DNA from: Actinomycetes bacterium
GTDB taxonomy: Bacteria > Actinomycetota > Actinomycetes > Mycobacteriales > Micromonosporaceae
Direction of reading: 5' to 3'
NCBI GenBank assembly: GCA_021793335.1
Contig: JAJYSW010000057.1
Coordinates: 1 to 14,880, forward strand
DNA length: 14,880 nucleotides
Position 1 is the first letter of the stretch. Each line of letters opens with the position of its first letter. The notes below the pieces were generated by a model that saw nothing but the letters and a program-made list of their open reading frames with translations, made no database searches and was not told where the DNA came from. Positions 5,890-12,258 of the stretch are shown piece after piece. The translations under genes and the position numbers were made by a program.

Positions 5890-7038
5890 TCAGCCTCCGA
5901 GTGCCTGGCGCAGGTCGGCCAGGAGGTCGTCGACGTCCTCGATGCCGACTGAGAGACGGATGAGGTCGCCGGGCACTTCGAGGGCCGATCCGGCGGCGGA
6001 GGCGTGGGTCATGCGCCCGGGGTGCTCGATGAGCGATTCGACGCCGCCCAGCGATTCGGCGAGTGTGAACACCTCGGTCCGGCCGCACGCTTCGACGGCG
6101 GCCGCTTCGCCGCCGGCGTGGCGGAAGGAGACCATGCCGCCGTAGCGGCGCATCTGCTTGCCGGCCACGTCGTGCCCGGGGTGGGAGGCCAGGCCCGGGT
6201 AGTGCACTTCGGCCACGGCCTCGTGGCGTGCGAGGAATTCGGCGACGGCTTCGGCGTTGTCGCAGTGGCGGTCCATGCGGGCGGCGAGGGTCTTGACGCC
6301 GCGCAGCGTGAGCCAGGCGTCGAAGGGGCCGGCGACGGCGCCCATCGAGTTGTGGTGGAAGGCGATCGGCTCGGCCAGTTCCTCGCTGCCGACGACGACG
6401 GCGCCGCCGATGACGTCGGAGTGACCGCCGAGGTACTTGGTGGTCGAGTGGACCACGACGTCGGCGCCGAGCGCGAGCGGCTGCTGGAGGTAGGGGCCGG
6501 CGAAGGTGTTGTCGACGACGAGGATCGCCTCGTGCTCGTGCGCCAGTTCGGCGAGCGCGGCGATGTCGGCGATGTTGAGCAGCGGGTTGGTGGGCGTCTC
6601 GACCCAGATCATGCGCGTGTTCGCGGTGACTGCGGCGGCGACGTCCGAGAGGTCCGTGATCGGCGCGGGCGTGTACTCCACGCCCCAGCGGGCCGTGACC
6701 TTGTCGAACAGGCGGTAGGTGCCGCCGTAGGCGTCGTCGGGGATGACGACGTGGTCGCCGGGTTTGAGGAGGGCTCGCAGCACGGTGTCCTCGGCGGCGA
6801 GGCCGGAGGCGAAGGCGAAGCCGTGCGTGCCGCCTTCGAGGGAGGCCAGGCAGGTTTCGAGCGCGGTGCGGGTGGGGTTGGCCGAACGCGAATATTCATA
6901 GCCGCCGCGCAGGCCCCCGACGCCGTCCTGTTTATAAGTGGAGACGGCGTAGATGGGCGGGACGACCGCCCCGGTGAGCGGGTCGGGCTCCTGCCCGGCG
7001 TGGATGGCGCGTGTGGAAAAACCGTGACCCTCGTGCAT
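5890..7038 (-). CDS. metB: Cystathionine gamma-synthase
   Basis: Cytosolic PLP enzyme joining O-succinyl- or O-acetylhomoserine with cysteine to make cystathionine (transsulfuration to methionine). It has 382 residues, full length. PLP lysine is Lys201 in HSTTKYLGGHSDV. Also visible are YSRSANPTR (49-57, phosphate binding), Tyr104 in DDAYGG (ring stacking), Asp176 in VVDNTFAGP, and the C-terminal LAESLGGVESLIEHP. The whole sequence resembles mycobacterial MetB, though cystathionine gamma-lyase and O-acetylhomoserine sulfhydrylase are close relatives. ATG 7038 is chosen over an upstream in-frame ATG (7068): it lies 7 nt after a -10-like TAGCGT and matches the family N-terminus (HGFSTRAIHAGQ). 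Confidence 0.95.
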   Translation of the reverse strand: MHEGHGFSTRAIHAGQEPDPLTGAVVPPIYAVSTYKQDGVGGLRGGYEYSRSANPTRTALETCLASLEGGTHGFAFASGLAAEDTVLRALLKPGDHVVIPDDAYGGTYRLFDKVTARWGVEYTPAPITDLSDVAAAVTANTRMIWVETPTNPLLNIADIAALAELAHEHEAILVVDNTFAGPYLQQPLALGADVVVHSTTKYLGGHSDVIGGAVVVGSEELAEPIAFHHNSMGAVAGPFDAWLTLRGVKTLAARMDRHCDNAEAVAEFLARHEAVAEVHYPGLASHPGHDVAGKQMRRYGGMVSFRHAGGEAAAVEACGRTEVFTLAESLGGVESLIEHPGRMTHASAAGSALEVPGDLIRLSVGIEDVDDLLADLRQALGG

Positions 7039-7090
7039 GCCCCTAACGCTAACCGACGTGGATACCACTGGCCATGCATAGCCACGCTAA
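7039..7090 (-). promoter_or_regulatory. metB promoter with overlapping inverted repeat
   Basis: On the minus strand, -35 TGGCCA (7074-7069, 4/6 to TTGACA), a 17-bp spacer and -10 TAGCGT (7051-7046) precede ATG by 7 nt, which suggests a leaderless mRNA. GGCCATGCATAGCC (7070-7083) is a 14-bp inverted repeat with one mismatch covering the -35, so it is a candidate operator. TTAGCGT occurs twice (7052-7046 and 7090-7084). Confidence 0.5.
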
Positions 7091-7131
7091 GCTGCGGAGA
7101 ACACGTACCTTCTTCCTTTAGGGGCTGCCTC

Positions 7132-7395
7132 ATGGGCTTCGATGAAGTACACAAAATGGATGTCGACGGCGACGGTGTCGATGACACGGTCGGTGTGCGC
7201 CGCAACGCCGATGGGTCTGTCGAGTACCACGTGGACCTCGATGGCGACGGTACCGCCGACATGAAGGCGGTCGACGAGGACGGCGACGGCGTGATCGACC
7301 ACGTGCTGATCGACCACGACGGTGACGGCAAATATGACGCCGTCGCCCTCGATTCGGACGGCGACGGCACCCTCGACACCGTCGCGGAGAAGTAA
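7132..7395 (+). CDS. Small protein built of calcium-loop-like DxDGDGxxD repeats
   Basis: 87 acidic residues, almost all in six consecutive loops starting at about residues 10, 23, 35, 48, 61 and 74 (spacing 12-13). Five match D-x-D-G-D-G-x-x-D, like EF-hand, dockerin or thrombospondin type-3 calcium loops. The second (RRNADGSVE) has lost two or three acidic ligands. No signal peptide, membrane segment or interloop EF-hand helices are present, so it appears cytoplasmic and is not a true EF-hand protein. Calcium binding is inferred from ligand spacing; its role is unknown (buffer, calcium-dependent folding, or partner binding). ATG at 7132 follows AGGGG with a 7-nt gap. Divergent from metB across 93 bp. 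Unannotated look-alikes are common in actinobacteria. Confidence 0.88.
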   Translation: MGFDEVHKMDVDGDGVDDTVGVRRNADGSVEYHVDLDGDGTADMKAVDEDGDGVIDHVLIDHDGDGKYDAVALDSDGDGTLDTVAEK

Positions 7396-7415
7396 CACCC
7401 CCAAGAGACTTTCGT

Positions 7416-7442
7416 GTAGGCGTCCCGATTCGGGGCGTCTAC
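7416..7442. terminator. Hairpin terminator downstream of the calcium-repeat gene
   Basis: GTAGGCGTCCC (7416-7426) pairs with GGGGCGTCTAC (7432-7442) as 11 bp with two G-U pairs and a 5-nt loop. It lies between two converging genes (stops at 7395 and 7469), so it could serve both. A weak T-rich stretch (GTTCGTGT) follows. Confidence 0.65.
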
Positions 7443-7468
7443 GTTCGTGTCCGGCTCGGGCGCCTGTG

Positions 7469-7873
7469 CTAGGAGTCGGCGCGTTCGGAGGCCGATCGTT
7501 CGGCGTCCGAGCGCAGGATGCAGAATTCGTTCCCTTCGGGGTCGGCCAGGACGGCCCAGCCTGTGCCGTCGGGGGTGCGGTGGTCGGCCACGAGGGTCGC
7601 GCCGACGCCGAGCAGCCGCTCGACCTCCTCGTCGCGCGGGGTCTCAGGGGTCAGGTCGAGATGCAGCCGGTTCTTGATCGTCTTCGTCGTCTCGGGGACG
7701 TTGATGAAGAGGAGGCCGGGGTGACCGCCGGAGGGCCCGATGAAGTTCTCCTCGTGTTCGGGGGCGTTCGGGTCGTCGGGGTCCTCGGTGTAGCCGGTGA
7801 CCTGCTCCCAGAATTTGGAGAGCGCATAGCCGTCGCGGCTGTCGAAGGTGATCATGCGGATCGTGGAGGTCAT
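7469..7873 (-). CDS. VOC-superfamily (glyoxalase-like) protein
   Basis: 134-residue single-domain protein of the vicinal oxygen chelate fold, the glyoxalase/bleomycin-resistance group. N-terminal half: IRMITFDSRDGYALSKFWEQVTGY (5-28). C-terminal half: LHLDLTP...VLADPEGNEFCIL (70-120). His71 and Glu116 sit at the positions that carry metal ligands in this fold. The Trp in AxxFWexvtGy is typical of the actinobacterial Glyoxalase_6-like group. Substrate unknown; drug binding, isomerase or dioxygenase roles all exist in the family. There is no ribosome site; ATG lies 6 nt after TAGCCT, so a leaderless message is likely. Divergent from msrA (88-bp gap). Confidence 0.88.
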   Translation of the reverse strand: MTSTIRMITFDSRDGYALSKFWEQVTGYTEDPDDPNAPEHEENFIGPSGGHPGLLFINVPETTKTIKNRLHLDLTPETPRDEEVERLLGVGATLVADHRTPDGTGWAVLADPEGNEFCILRSDAERSASERADS

Positions 7874-7879
7874 GCGACG

Positions 7880-7909
7880 AGGCTAACGGAATACGTCGAG
7901 GGCCGTCGA
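7880..7909 (-). promoter_or_regulatory. Promoter of the VOC gene, leaderless type
   Basis: On the minus strand, -35 TCGACG (7909-7904, 4/6 to TTGACA), an 18-bp spacer and -10 TAGCCT (7885-7880) are followed by 6 nt and ATG. No Shine-Dalgarno is present. Confidence 0.5.
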
Positions 7910-7961
7910 ACGTTATTTCTGCGTGACACGCTTGCCGGACGTGGACCGAACGGAGTGAGCC

Positions 7962-8567
7962 ATGAGCGTCAAGACCCATCCTGTCCTGCACCGCCCGATC
8001 GAGGGCCCCGTGCCCGATGCCGCCCGGACCGCCTTCTTCGGCATGGGCTGCTTCTGGGGCGCCGAGCGCCTGTTCTGGCAGACCCCGGGCGTGTGGACCA
8101 CCTCGGTGGGCTACATGGGCGGCAACACCGACGATCCCACGTATGAGGAGGTGTGCACCGGACTGACCGGTCACGCCGAGGTCGTCAAGGTCGTCTACGA
8201 CCCCGAGCAGGTCGCTTATGAGCAGCTGCTCAAGGTGTTCTTCGAGAACCACGACCCGACCCAGGGCATGCGGCAGGGCAACGACATCGGCTCGCAGTAC
8301 CGCTCGGTGATCTTCACGACCACGCCCGAGCAGCGCGAGGAGGCCGAAGCGGTCAAGCGGGCGTTCGAGCCGGTCGTGCGCAAGGCGGGCCTTCGCCCGA
8401 TCACGACGAGCATCGTCCCCGCGGGCCCGTACTGGCTCGCCGAGGATTACCACCAGCAGTATTTGCACCACAATCCGAACGGTTACTGCAACCACGGGCC
8501 CAATGGCCTGAGTTGTCCGGTGGGCGTGGTGCAGGCGCAGGTCGAGGTGGAGCCGCCGCGCCGGTAG
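7962..8567 (+). CDS. msrA: Peptide-methionine (S)-S-oxide reductase
   Basis: Cytosolic repair enzyme that reduces methionine-S-sulfoxide in proteins and free methionine, recharged by thioredoxin. 201 residues. Catalytic Cys30 lies in GMGCFWGAERLFW, then GYMGGNTDDPTYEEVCTGLTGHAEVV, HDPTQGMRQGNDIGSQYRS and the C-terminal YHQQYL, all diagnostic. Cys176 and Cys185 (GYCNHGPNGLSCP) are in place for resolving and recycling cysteines, as in the three-cysteine E. coli type. ATG at 7962 follows GGAG with a 6-nt gap. It converges with the next gene, with only 6 bp between their stop codons. Confidence 0.97.
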   Translation: MSVKTHPVLHRPIEGPVPDAARTAFFGMGCFWGAERLFWQTPGVWTTSVGYMGGNTDDPTYEEVCTGLTGHAEVVKVVYDPEQVAYEQLLKVFFENHDPTQGMRQGNDIGSQYRSVIFTTTPEQREEAEAVKRAFEPVVRKAGLRPITTSIVPAGPYWLAEDYHQQYLHHNPNGYCNHGPNGLSCPVGVVQAQVEVEPPRR

Positions 8568-8573
8568 CGCCGG

Positions 8574-9116
8574 TCAGGCGGACCGGCCCGCTCGGAGGCG
8601 GCCGCCGGTGTGAGCGCCGAACGCGCTGAAGAAGAGCAGGACCGCACCGGCGAGTACGCCCGTCCACGGTGCGGCCCGGCCGGTGACGGTGAAGGTGAGC
8701 GCTCCGCCGGCCGCGGCGAGGCCGATGAGCGTCCAGGCCAAGGGAGTGAACACCGGTACGTCGAACGCCTTGGCGAACGGCAGGAAGTGCGCGCCGACCA
8801 CCAGGACCACCCAGCAGACCGTGAGTTCCGGCGAGCCGAGGACGGTGTCGACCGCCTGCGCTCCGAGCGGGATGGCGACGACCATCGCGCCCACGCAGGC
8901 CCAGTAGACGAGTAGTTCGCGCCGTGTCGGCGGCGCGGCCGGGGCCTGGAGGCCGCTCGCGCGGAAGCTCACGAACCAGATGACGAGTGCGAACGCCGCC
9001 GCACCGAGGCAGCGGACGAGCAGCGGCGCGGCACCGGTCAGCGCTCCGGCGTTGACCAGCATGAACACGAGGCCGCCGATGGCGCCGACGAGAGGTCCGA
9101 AGCGCGCAGGGTTCAT
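8574..9116 (-). CDS. Hypothetical six-helix membrane protein
   Basis: 180 residues with six hydrophobic segments at about 7-27, 31-51, 69-89, 98-116, 122-142 and 152-170, short loops, and a basic C-terminus (RLRAGR). I do not recognise the family with confidence; it resembles small uncharacterised actinobacterial integral membrane proteins. It follows the CFA-type methyltransferase on the same strand with a 30-bp gap, so it may be its operon partner, but it may also have its own promoter (TTGAGG, 16 bp, TGTAAT, then 6 nt to ATG). No ribosome site precedes the ATG. Confidence 0.82.
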   Translation of the reverse strand: MNPARFGPLVGAIGGLVFMLVNAGALTGAAPLLVRCLGAAAFALVIWFVSFRASGLQAPAAPPTRRELLVYWACVGAMVVAIPLGAQAVDTVLGSPELTVCWVVLVVGAHFLPFAKAFDVPVFTPLAWTLIGLAAAGGALTFTVTGRAAPWTGVLAGAVLLFFSAFGAHTGGRLRAGRSA

Positions 9117-9122
9117 CGGCTC

Positions 9123-9150
9123 ATTACATCACCGCCGCGCGGGCCCTCAA
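9123..9150 (-). promoter_or_regulatory. Possible internal promoter for the six-helix membrane protein
   Basis: On the minus strand, TTGAGG (9150-9145), a 16-bp spacer and TGTAAT (9128-9123) are followed by 6 nt and ATG 9116. The -35 overlaps the stop of the upstream methyltransferase gene. The -10 lacks the conserved second-position A. Confidence 0.35.
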
Positions 9151-10439
9151 TGAGCCCGTCTCACCTTCGCGGTGTCGGGCCCGGTCCGGCGCAGAGTGCG
9201 CTCTCGGCCGGCCTCCAGGACGAGCTGGTGGACATCGAGGTAGCCGCTGGCGAAGCCGGCCTGCGAATAGGCGAGGTAGAAATCCCAAGTGCGACGGAAG
9301 ACCTCATCGAAGCCGAGATCCGTGAGGCGCCCTGAGCGGGAATCGAACCGTTCGCGCCACAACCGGAGCGTCTGGGCGTAGTCGGAGCCGAAGTCGAGCC
9401 GGTCGATCAGGCGCAGCCCGGCGCCGCGGGCGCAACGCTCCATCGCGGGGATCGACGGGATGATGCCGCCGGGGAAGACGTACTTGTGGATCCACGTGTA
9501 GGTACGGCGCGCGGCCAGCATGCGGTCGTGGCGCATCGAGATGGCCTGAAGCCCCACTTTGCCGCCGGGGGCGAGCGAGCGGCGCAGGACCTGGAAATAG
9601 TCGGGCCAATAGCGTTCACCGACCGCCTCGATCATCTCGACGCTGATCACCGCGTCGTAGTGTCGCGAGTCGTCGAGGGCGCGGTAGTCGCGCAGTTCGG
9701 CCTCGACGCGGCCCGCGACGCCGCGCTCGGCCGCCAGGGCGCGGGCGTGTTCGAGCTGGTTGGACGACAAGGTCACGGTGTGGACGTGTGCACCGCGCTC
9801 GGCGGCGCGCACGGCCGCCTCCCCCCAGCCGGTGCCGATCTCCAGGACTCTCGAGTCCGGGCCGACGCCGGTGCGGTCGAGCAGCCGGTCGATCTTGCGG
9901 CGCTGCGCTTCGGCGAGATCTCCCCAGCGGGCCGGGGCCCCATTGAACAGCGCTGAAGAATAGGTCATGGTCTCGTCGAGGAACAGGGCGAACATCGCGT
10001 CGGACCGGTCGTAGTGCTCGGCGATATTGCGCCGGGCGTTGGCGGGCGTGTTGTCATGGCGGCCGGGTAGGGAGCCGACGAAGGGCCGTCGCAGCGTCTG
10101 CAAGAGCGGCGGCACGAGCGAGTCGACGTTGGCGGCCAGCACGGTCAGCAGCCCGGGCAGGTCGCCTGAGTCCCAGTCGCCGGCCTGGTAGGACTCGCCG
10201 AAGCCGATGAGGCCGCCTGCGCCGACACGGTTCGCGAACGCCTCGGGCCGGTGGAGACGCAGCACGGGAGGCCCGATCGGACCGAAAGAGCCGCTCGGTG
10301 TCTCGACGCGCAGCGGCAGGCGGTGCACAAGGCGACGCAGCAGGGCCCGGGCCGCGGCGGCGCGCAGCGGTGAGCGGGGAACGCGGGCGACGTCGGGCCA
10401 ACGGTGGGCATCGATGCGGGATTCAACCGGTGCGTTCAC
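9147..10439 (-). CDS. Cyclopropane-fatty-acyl-phospholipid synthase-family methyltransferase
   Basis: 430-residue SAM-dependent methyltransferase acting on unsaturated acyl chains of membrane phospholipids. N-terminal lipid-interacting domain about 1-130 includes GLIGFGESYQAGDWDSGDL (76-94). Then EHYDRSDAMFALFLDETMTYSS (141-162), typical of CFA synthases, SAM motif I VLEIGTGWG (198-206), VEMIEAVG, and a C-terminal FRRTWDFYLAYSQAGF. The N-terminus (RWPDVARVPRSPL) reminds me of mycobacterial UfaA1 and TmsB/BfaB, which start 10-methyl (tuberculostearic) fatty-acid synthesis. The FAD reductase partner (TmsA/BfaA) is not in the window, so simple cyclopropanation is equally possible. GTG start; GGGAGG lies 6 nt upstream. 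Divergent from the DUF4267-like gene. Confidence 0.92.
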   Translation of the reverse strand: MNAPVESRIDAHRWPDVARVPRSPLRAAAARALLRRLVHRLPLRVETPSGSFGPIGPPVLRLHRPEAFANRVGAGGLIGFGESYQAGDWDSGDLPGLLTVLAANVDSLVPPLLQTLRRPFVGSLPGRHDNTPANARRNIAEHYDRSDAMFALFLDETMTYSSALFNGAPARWGDLAEAQRRKIDRLLDRTGVGPDSRVLEIGTGWGEAAVRAAERGAHVHTVTLSSNQLEHARALAAERGVAGRVEAELRDYRALDDSRHYDAVISVEMIEAVGERYWPDYFQVLRRSLAPGGKVGLQAISMRHDRMLAARRTYTWIHKYVFPGGIIPSIPAMERCARGAGLRLIDRLDFGSDYAQTLRLWRERFDSRSGRLTDLGFDEVFRRTWDFYLAYSQAGFASGYLDVHQLVLEAGRERTLRRTGPDTAKVRRAH

Positions 10440-10470
10440 AGTGCGCCTCCCGATTCCGGTCAGGGTCGCT

Positions 10471-10509
10471 GGAGAATGGCGGTGGGTCCTCGGATCAGAA
10501 CCGTTCTCC
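10471..10509. promoter_or_regulatory. Interrupted inverted repeat in the CFA/DUF4267 divergent promoter region
   Basis: GGAGAA (10471-10476) and CGGT (10480-10483) pair with ACCG (10500-10503) and TTCTCC (10504-10509), with a 3-nt bulge and 16-nt centre. It lies midway in the 130-bp gap between divergent starts, so it is a possible operator or leader hairpin. No clear -10/-35 pair can be named. Confidence 0.35.
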
Positions 10510-10569
10510 GACTCAGCGTATGGCGGCGACGGCGAGGAGGGCGCCGAATGGGCGCAGGAAGGGAACAGG

Positions 10570-10947
10570 ATGGCCGGCGAGTGGGCCGTATGGGCGGCGG
10601 TACTGGTGGCAGTGGCTCTCGTGGCGATCGGTGTGGCGGGGTTCGTGGCACCCGAACGCGCATCGCGGCACTACGGGATCGCGGTGGGGCGCGGCGACGC
10701 GGTCGCGCGCTCATGGGCATCGGCCGCGGCGTGGCGGGACGTGGCGCTCGGGGCGATGGTCGCGGCGGGGGCGCTGTGGGCCTCACGGGATATGGCCGGA
10801 GCGCTGGTGTTGGCGGCGGCGCTGGTTCCGGCCGGGGATGCGCTCGTGTTGGCGCGGCACCGGGTCCGAGTGGGCCGGGCGTATGCGCCGCACGTGGGCG
10901 GGACGCTGGCGATGGCCGGGGTCGGCGTGGCGCTGCTGACCGTATAG
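10570..10947 (+). CDS. DUF4267-like small membrane protein
   Basis: 125 residues with four hydrophobic segments (about 6-25, 57-72, 76-95, 108-125). The pattern GFVAPERASRHYGI, then ARSWASAAAWRDVALGAM, then ALVPAGDALVLARHR is that of the DUF4267 family, uncharacterised four-helix membrane proteins. ATG at 10570 is the only methionine in frame near the start of homology, and GGAAGGG lies upstream. The frame extends upstream, but that part is antisense to the methyltransferase. Divergent from the CFA gene. A hairpin terminator follows. Confidence 0.85.
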   Translation: MAGEWAVWAAVLVAVALVAIGVAGFVAPERASRHYGIAVGRGDAVARSWASAAAWRDVALGAMVAAGALWASRDMAGALVLAAALVPAGDALVLARHRVRVGRAYAPHVGGTLAMAGVGVALLTV

Positions 10948-10977
10948 GCCACCAGTGCGGGCCTCCGCGACCACGCC

Positions 10978-10999
10978 GATGCCGCCTTGAGGCGGCGTC
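10978..10999 (+). terminator. Hairpin terminator after the DUF4267-like gene
   Basis: GATGCCGCC (10978-10986) pairs with GGCGGCGTC (10991-10999) around a TTGA tetraloop: nine pairs, one of them G-U. TTCG follows. It separates this gene from the GNAT gene. Confidence 0.65.
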
Positions 11000-11039
11000 T
11001 TCGAGCCGGCCCGGGCGCGAAACGGGGCGTAGCGGTGGC

Positions 11040-11045
11040 GATAAT
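11040..11045 (+). promoter_or_regulatory. -10 box (GATAAT) of the GNAT gene, leaderless type
   Basis: GATAAT matches TATAAT at five of six positions and ends 6 nt before ATG 11052, with no Shine-Dalgarno. The -35 region 17 bp upstream (GCGAAA) is weak. Confidence 0.5.
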
Positions 11046-11051
11046 CGAGTC

Positions 11052-11612
11052 ATGGCACTGACGTCCTCGCTTCCACCGTGGCCGCTCACGTCGCCGGCGC
11101 ACGGCGGCGTCGCCCTCCGCCGGGTGCACGAGGGCGATATCGCCATGGCTCGGGAGCTCGCGACCGATCCGTACGTGCCCGCTACCGGCTCACTCCCGGC
11201 GGACGCCGACGATGAGGGCGCGCTGGCGTGGGTGCGTCGACAACAGCGGCGGTATGCGGAGGGCACCGGTTTCTCTTTCACGATCACCGAGGCCGGGTCC
11301 GGCGCGGCGATCGGCCATTGCGGGCTCTGGCTCAGCGAGCTCGGGGAGGGCCGCGGTACGGCCGGGTACGCGATCGTGCCGTCGGCTCGGGGGCGCGGCT
11401 TCGCCGCCGATGCGCTGCGGGCGCTCACCGCCTTCGGGTGGACGGTCCCGGGGCTGTTCCGGATCGCGCTGTACATCGAGCCTTGGAACATCGGCTCGAT
11501 ACGGACGGCCGAGCGTGCCGGTTATGCCCGTGAGGGGCTGCTGCGAAGCCACCAGGTGATCGCCGGAACCCGCCGGGACATGCTGCTGTTCGCGGCCGTA
11601 CGCCCTGAATAG
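11052..11612 (+). CDS. GNAT-family N-acetyltransferase (RimJ/RimL-like)
   Basis: 186-residue acetyl-CoA-dependent acyltransferase. The acetyl-CoA pyrophosphate loop is in PSARGRGFAADALRAL (110-125), preceded by GTAGYAIVP (102-110). The C-terminal NIGSIRTAERAGYAREGLLR (146-165) is the pattern of RimJ/RimL-type enzymes, which acetylate ribosomal protein N-termini or small amines. The substrate is not predictable and no neighbour helps. ATG 11052 is chosen because the domain starts a few residues later (VALRRVHEGD) and GATAAT is placed for a leaderless start. The upstream extension of the frame overlaps two other genes and is not coding-like. Confidence 0.9.
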   Translation: MALTSSLPPWPLTSPAHGGVALRRVHEGDIAMARELATDPYVPATGSLPADADDEGALAWVRRQQRRYAEGTGFSFTITEAGSGAAIGHCGLWLSELGEGRGTAGYAIVPSARGRGFAADALRALTAFGWTVPGLFRIALYIEPWNIGSIRTAERAGYAREGLLRSHQVIAGTRRDMLLFAAVRPE

Positions 11613-11900
11613 CTCACGCGCGCCTTGGCGTTCGGCGATGCCCACTCAAAGTGGCCAGTGCGGACGGTCGGTGTGGGTATCACGACCCTCGAATGCCGGT
11701 GGCCATGGTCGTGGACGCTGAAGAACCGGGTGCGGCGTATCCATGCCGGTGCTGCTCTGGAGCCGTCCGGCGCGGCGCGAGCGGGAAAGCAGTGCGAGCG
11801 GGAAACCGGAAGGACGGACTCGCGGAAAAGATGCTTGAACTGCCGTTCGCACCTCAGGCTCGCAGTGCCACCTGCCCTCGACGAGCCGCTTTCATCCGCC
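11613..11900. other. Gene-poor stretch with a short tandem repeat
   Basis: 288 bp between a plus-strand and a minus-strand stop. Open frames here give arginine-rich, compositionally implausible proteins, so I see no gene. GCGAGCGGGAAA occurs at 11777-11788 and 11794-11805, a 17-bp period. Confidence 0.5.
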
Positions 11901-11914
11901 TTATCTGCGGCTCG
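11882..11914 (-). terminator. Possible terminator hairpin at the end of the 80-residue membrane protein gene
   Basis: CGAGCCGC (11882-11889) pairs perfectly with GCGGCTCG (11907-11914) around a 17-nt loop that contains the TAA stop codon (11901-11903). The loop is long and there is no T-tract. Confidence 0.35.
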
Positions 11915-12143
11915 ATTGCCGTTCGCGTCGCCGCCAGGGGACCGTGACCACGGCCAGACCGATCAATATGCTCACGATCCCGGCGATCAGCCAGCCGGTC
12001 GATCCGCCGGTGATCGGCTCGCACTCCCCGGCGCACAGGATCGGCTCGATCCTCACCAGGTCGGCGCCTTGCAGCGCCCACAGCAGGCCGAGAAGCGCCA
12101 CGGCGATACCTGCGGTCATGCGTGCGATACTGCGCCAGGTCAT
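11901..12143 (-). CDS. Small two-helix membrane protein
   Basis: 80 residues with two transmembrane segments (about 10-27 and 49-69) separated by a short loop containing Cys37 and Cys41 (CAGEC), which could form a disulfide outside the membrane. The C-terminus is very basic (RRRERQSSRR), which predicts it stays in the cytoplasm. The layout LGLLWALQG...GGSTGWLIAGIVSILIGLAVV is widespread among unnamed small actinobacterial membrane proteins. ATG 12143 follows AAGGA at 8 nt. Divergent from the first MarR gene across 115 bp. Function unknown. Confidence 0.75.
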   Translation of the reverse strand: MTWRSIARMTAGIAVALLGLLWALQGADLVRIEPILCAGECEPITGGSTGWLIAGIVSILIGLAVVTVPWRRRERQSSRR

Positions 12144-12190
12144 TGCGGTGATCCTTGCGATCGCTGCGGGCGGTGGGCGGCGGGCACGTG

Positions 12191-12250
12191 TTGTTGCATG
12201 CTGACTCGATCCATTAGACTTGAATTACTCAGGGAACCTTAGAAGGTGAG
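12191..12250 (+). promoter_or_regulatory. Candidate promoter and ribosome site of the first MarR gene
   Basis: TTGTTG (12191-12196), an 18-bp spacer and TAGACT (12215-12220) suggest a start near 12227. AAGGTGAG (12243-12250) is a good Shine-Dalgarno 8 nt before GTG 12259. TGAATTACTCA (12221-12231) is an imperfect dyad at the predicted start and could be an autoregulatory site. Confidence 0.4.
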
Positions 12251-12258
12251 TTTATAAG

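Noticed and set aside
5810..6088. N-terminal extension of the amidase-family protein
   Set aside because: The frame stays open into the metB gene, but the extension is Arg/Pro-rich antisense-like sequence, and GTG 5809 has a good ribosome site.
5117..6145. 342-residue plus-strand frame opposite the amidase-family gene
   Set aside because: Gly/Arg-rich with no domain; the minus strand carries the amidase-signature motifs.
6004..7395. 463-residue plus-strand frame that would fuse an N-terminal region to the calcium-repeat protein
   Set aside because: The upstream ~375 residues are antisense to metB and G/V/D-rich without a domain. ATG 7132 has its own ribosome site.
7087..7404. 105-residue minus-strand frame opposite the calcium-repeat gene
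   Set aside because: Its apparent V/D-rich repeats are a mirror of the Asp/Gly codon repeats on the plus strand.
11625..12242. 205-residue plus-strand frame across the gene-poor stretch
   Set aside because: Cys/Arg/Ser-rich product without a domain or ribosome site, and antisense to the 80-residue membrane protein.
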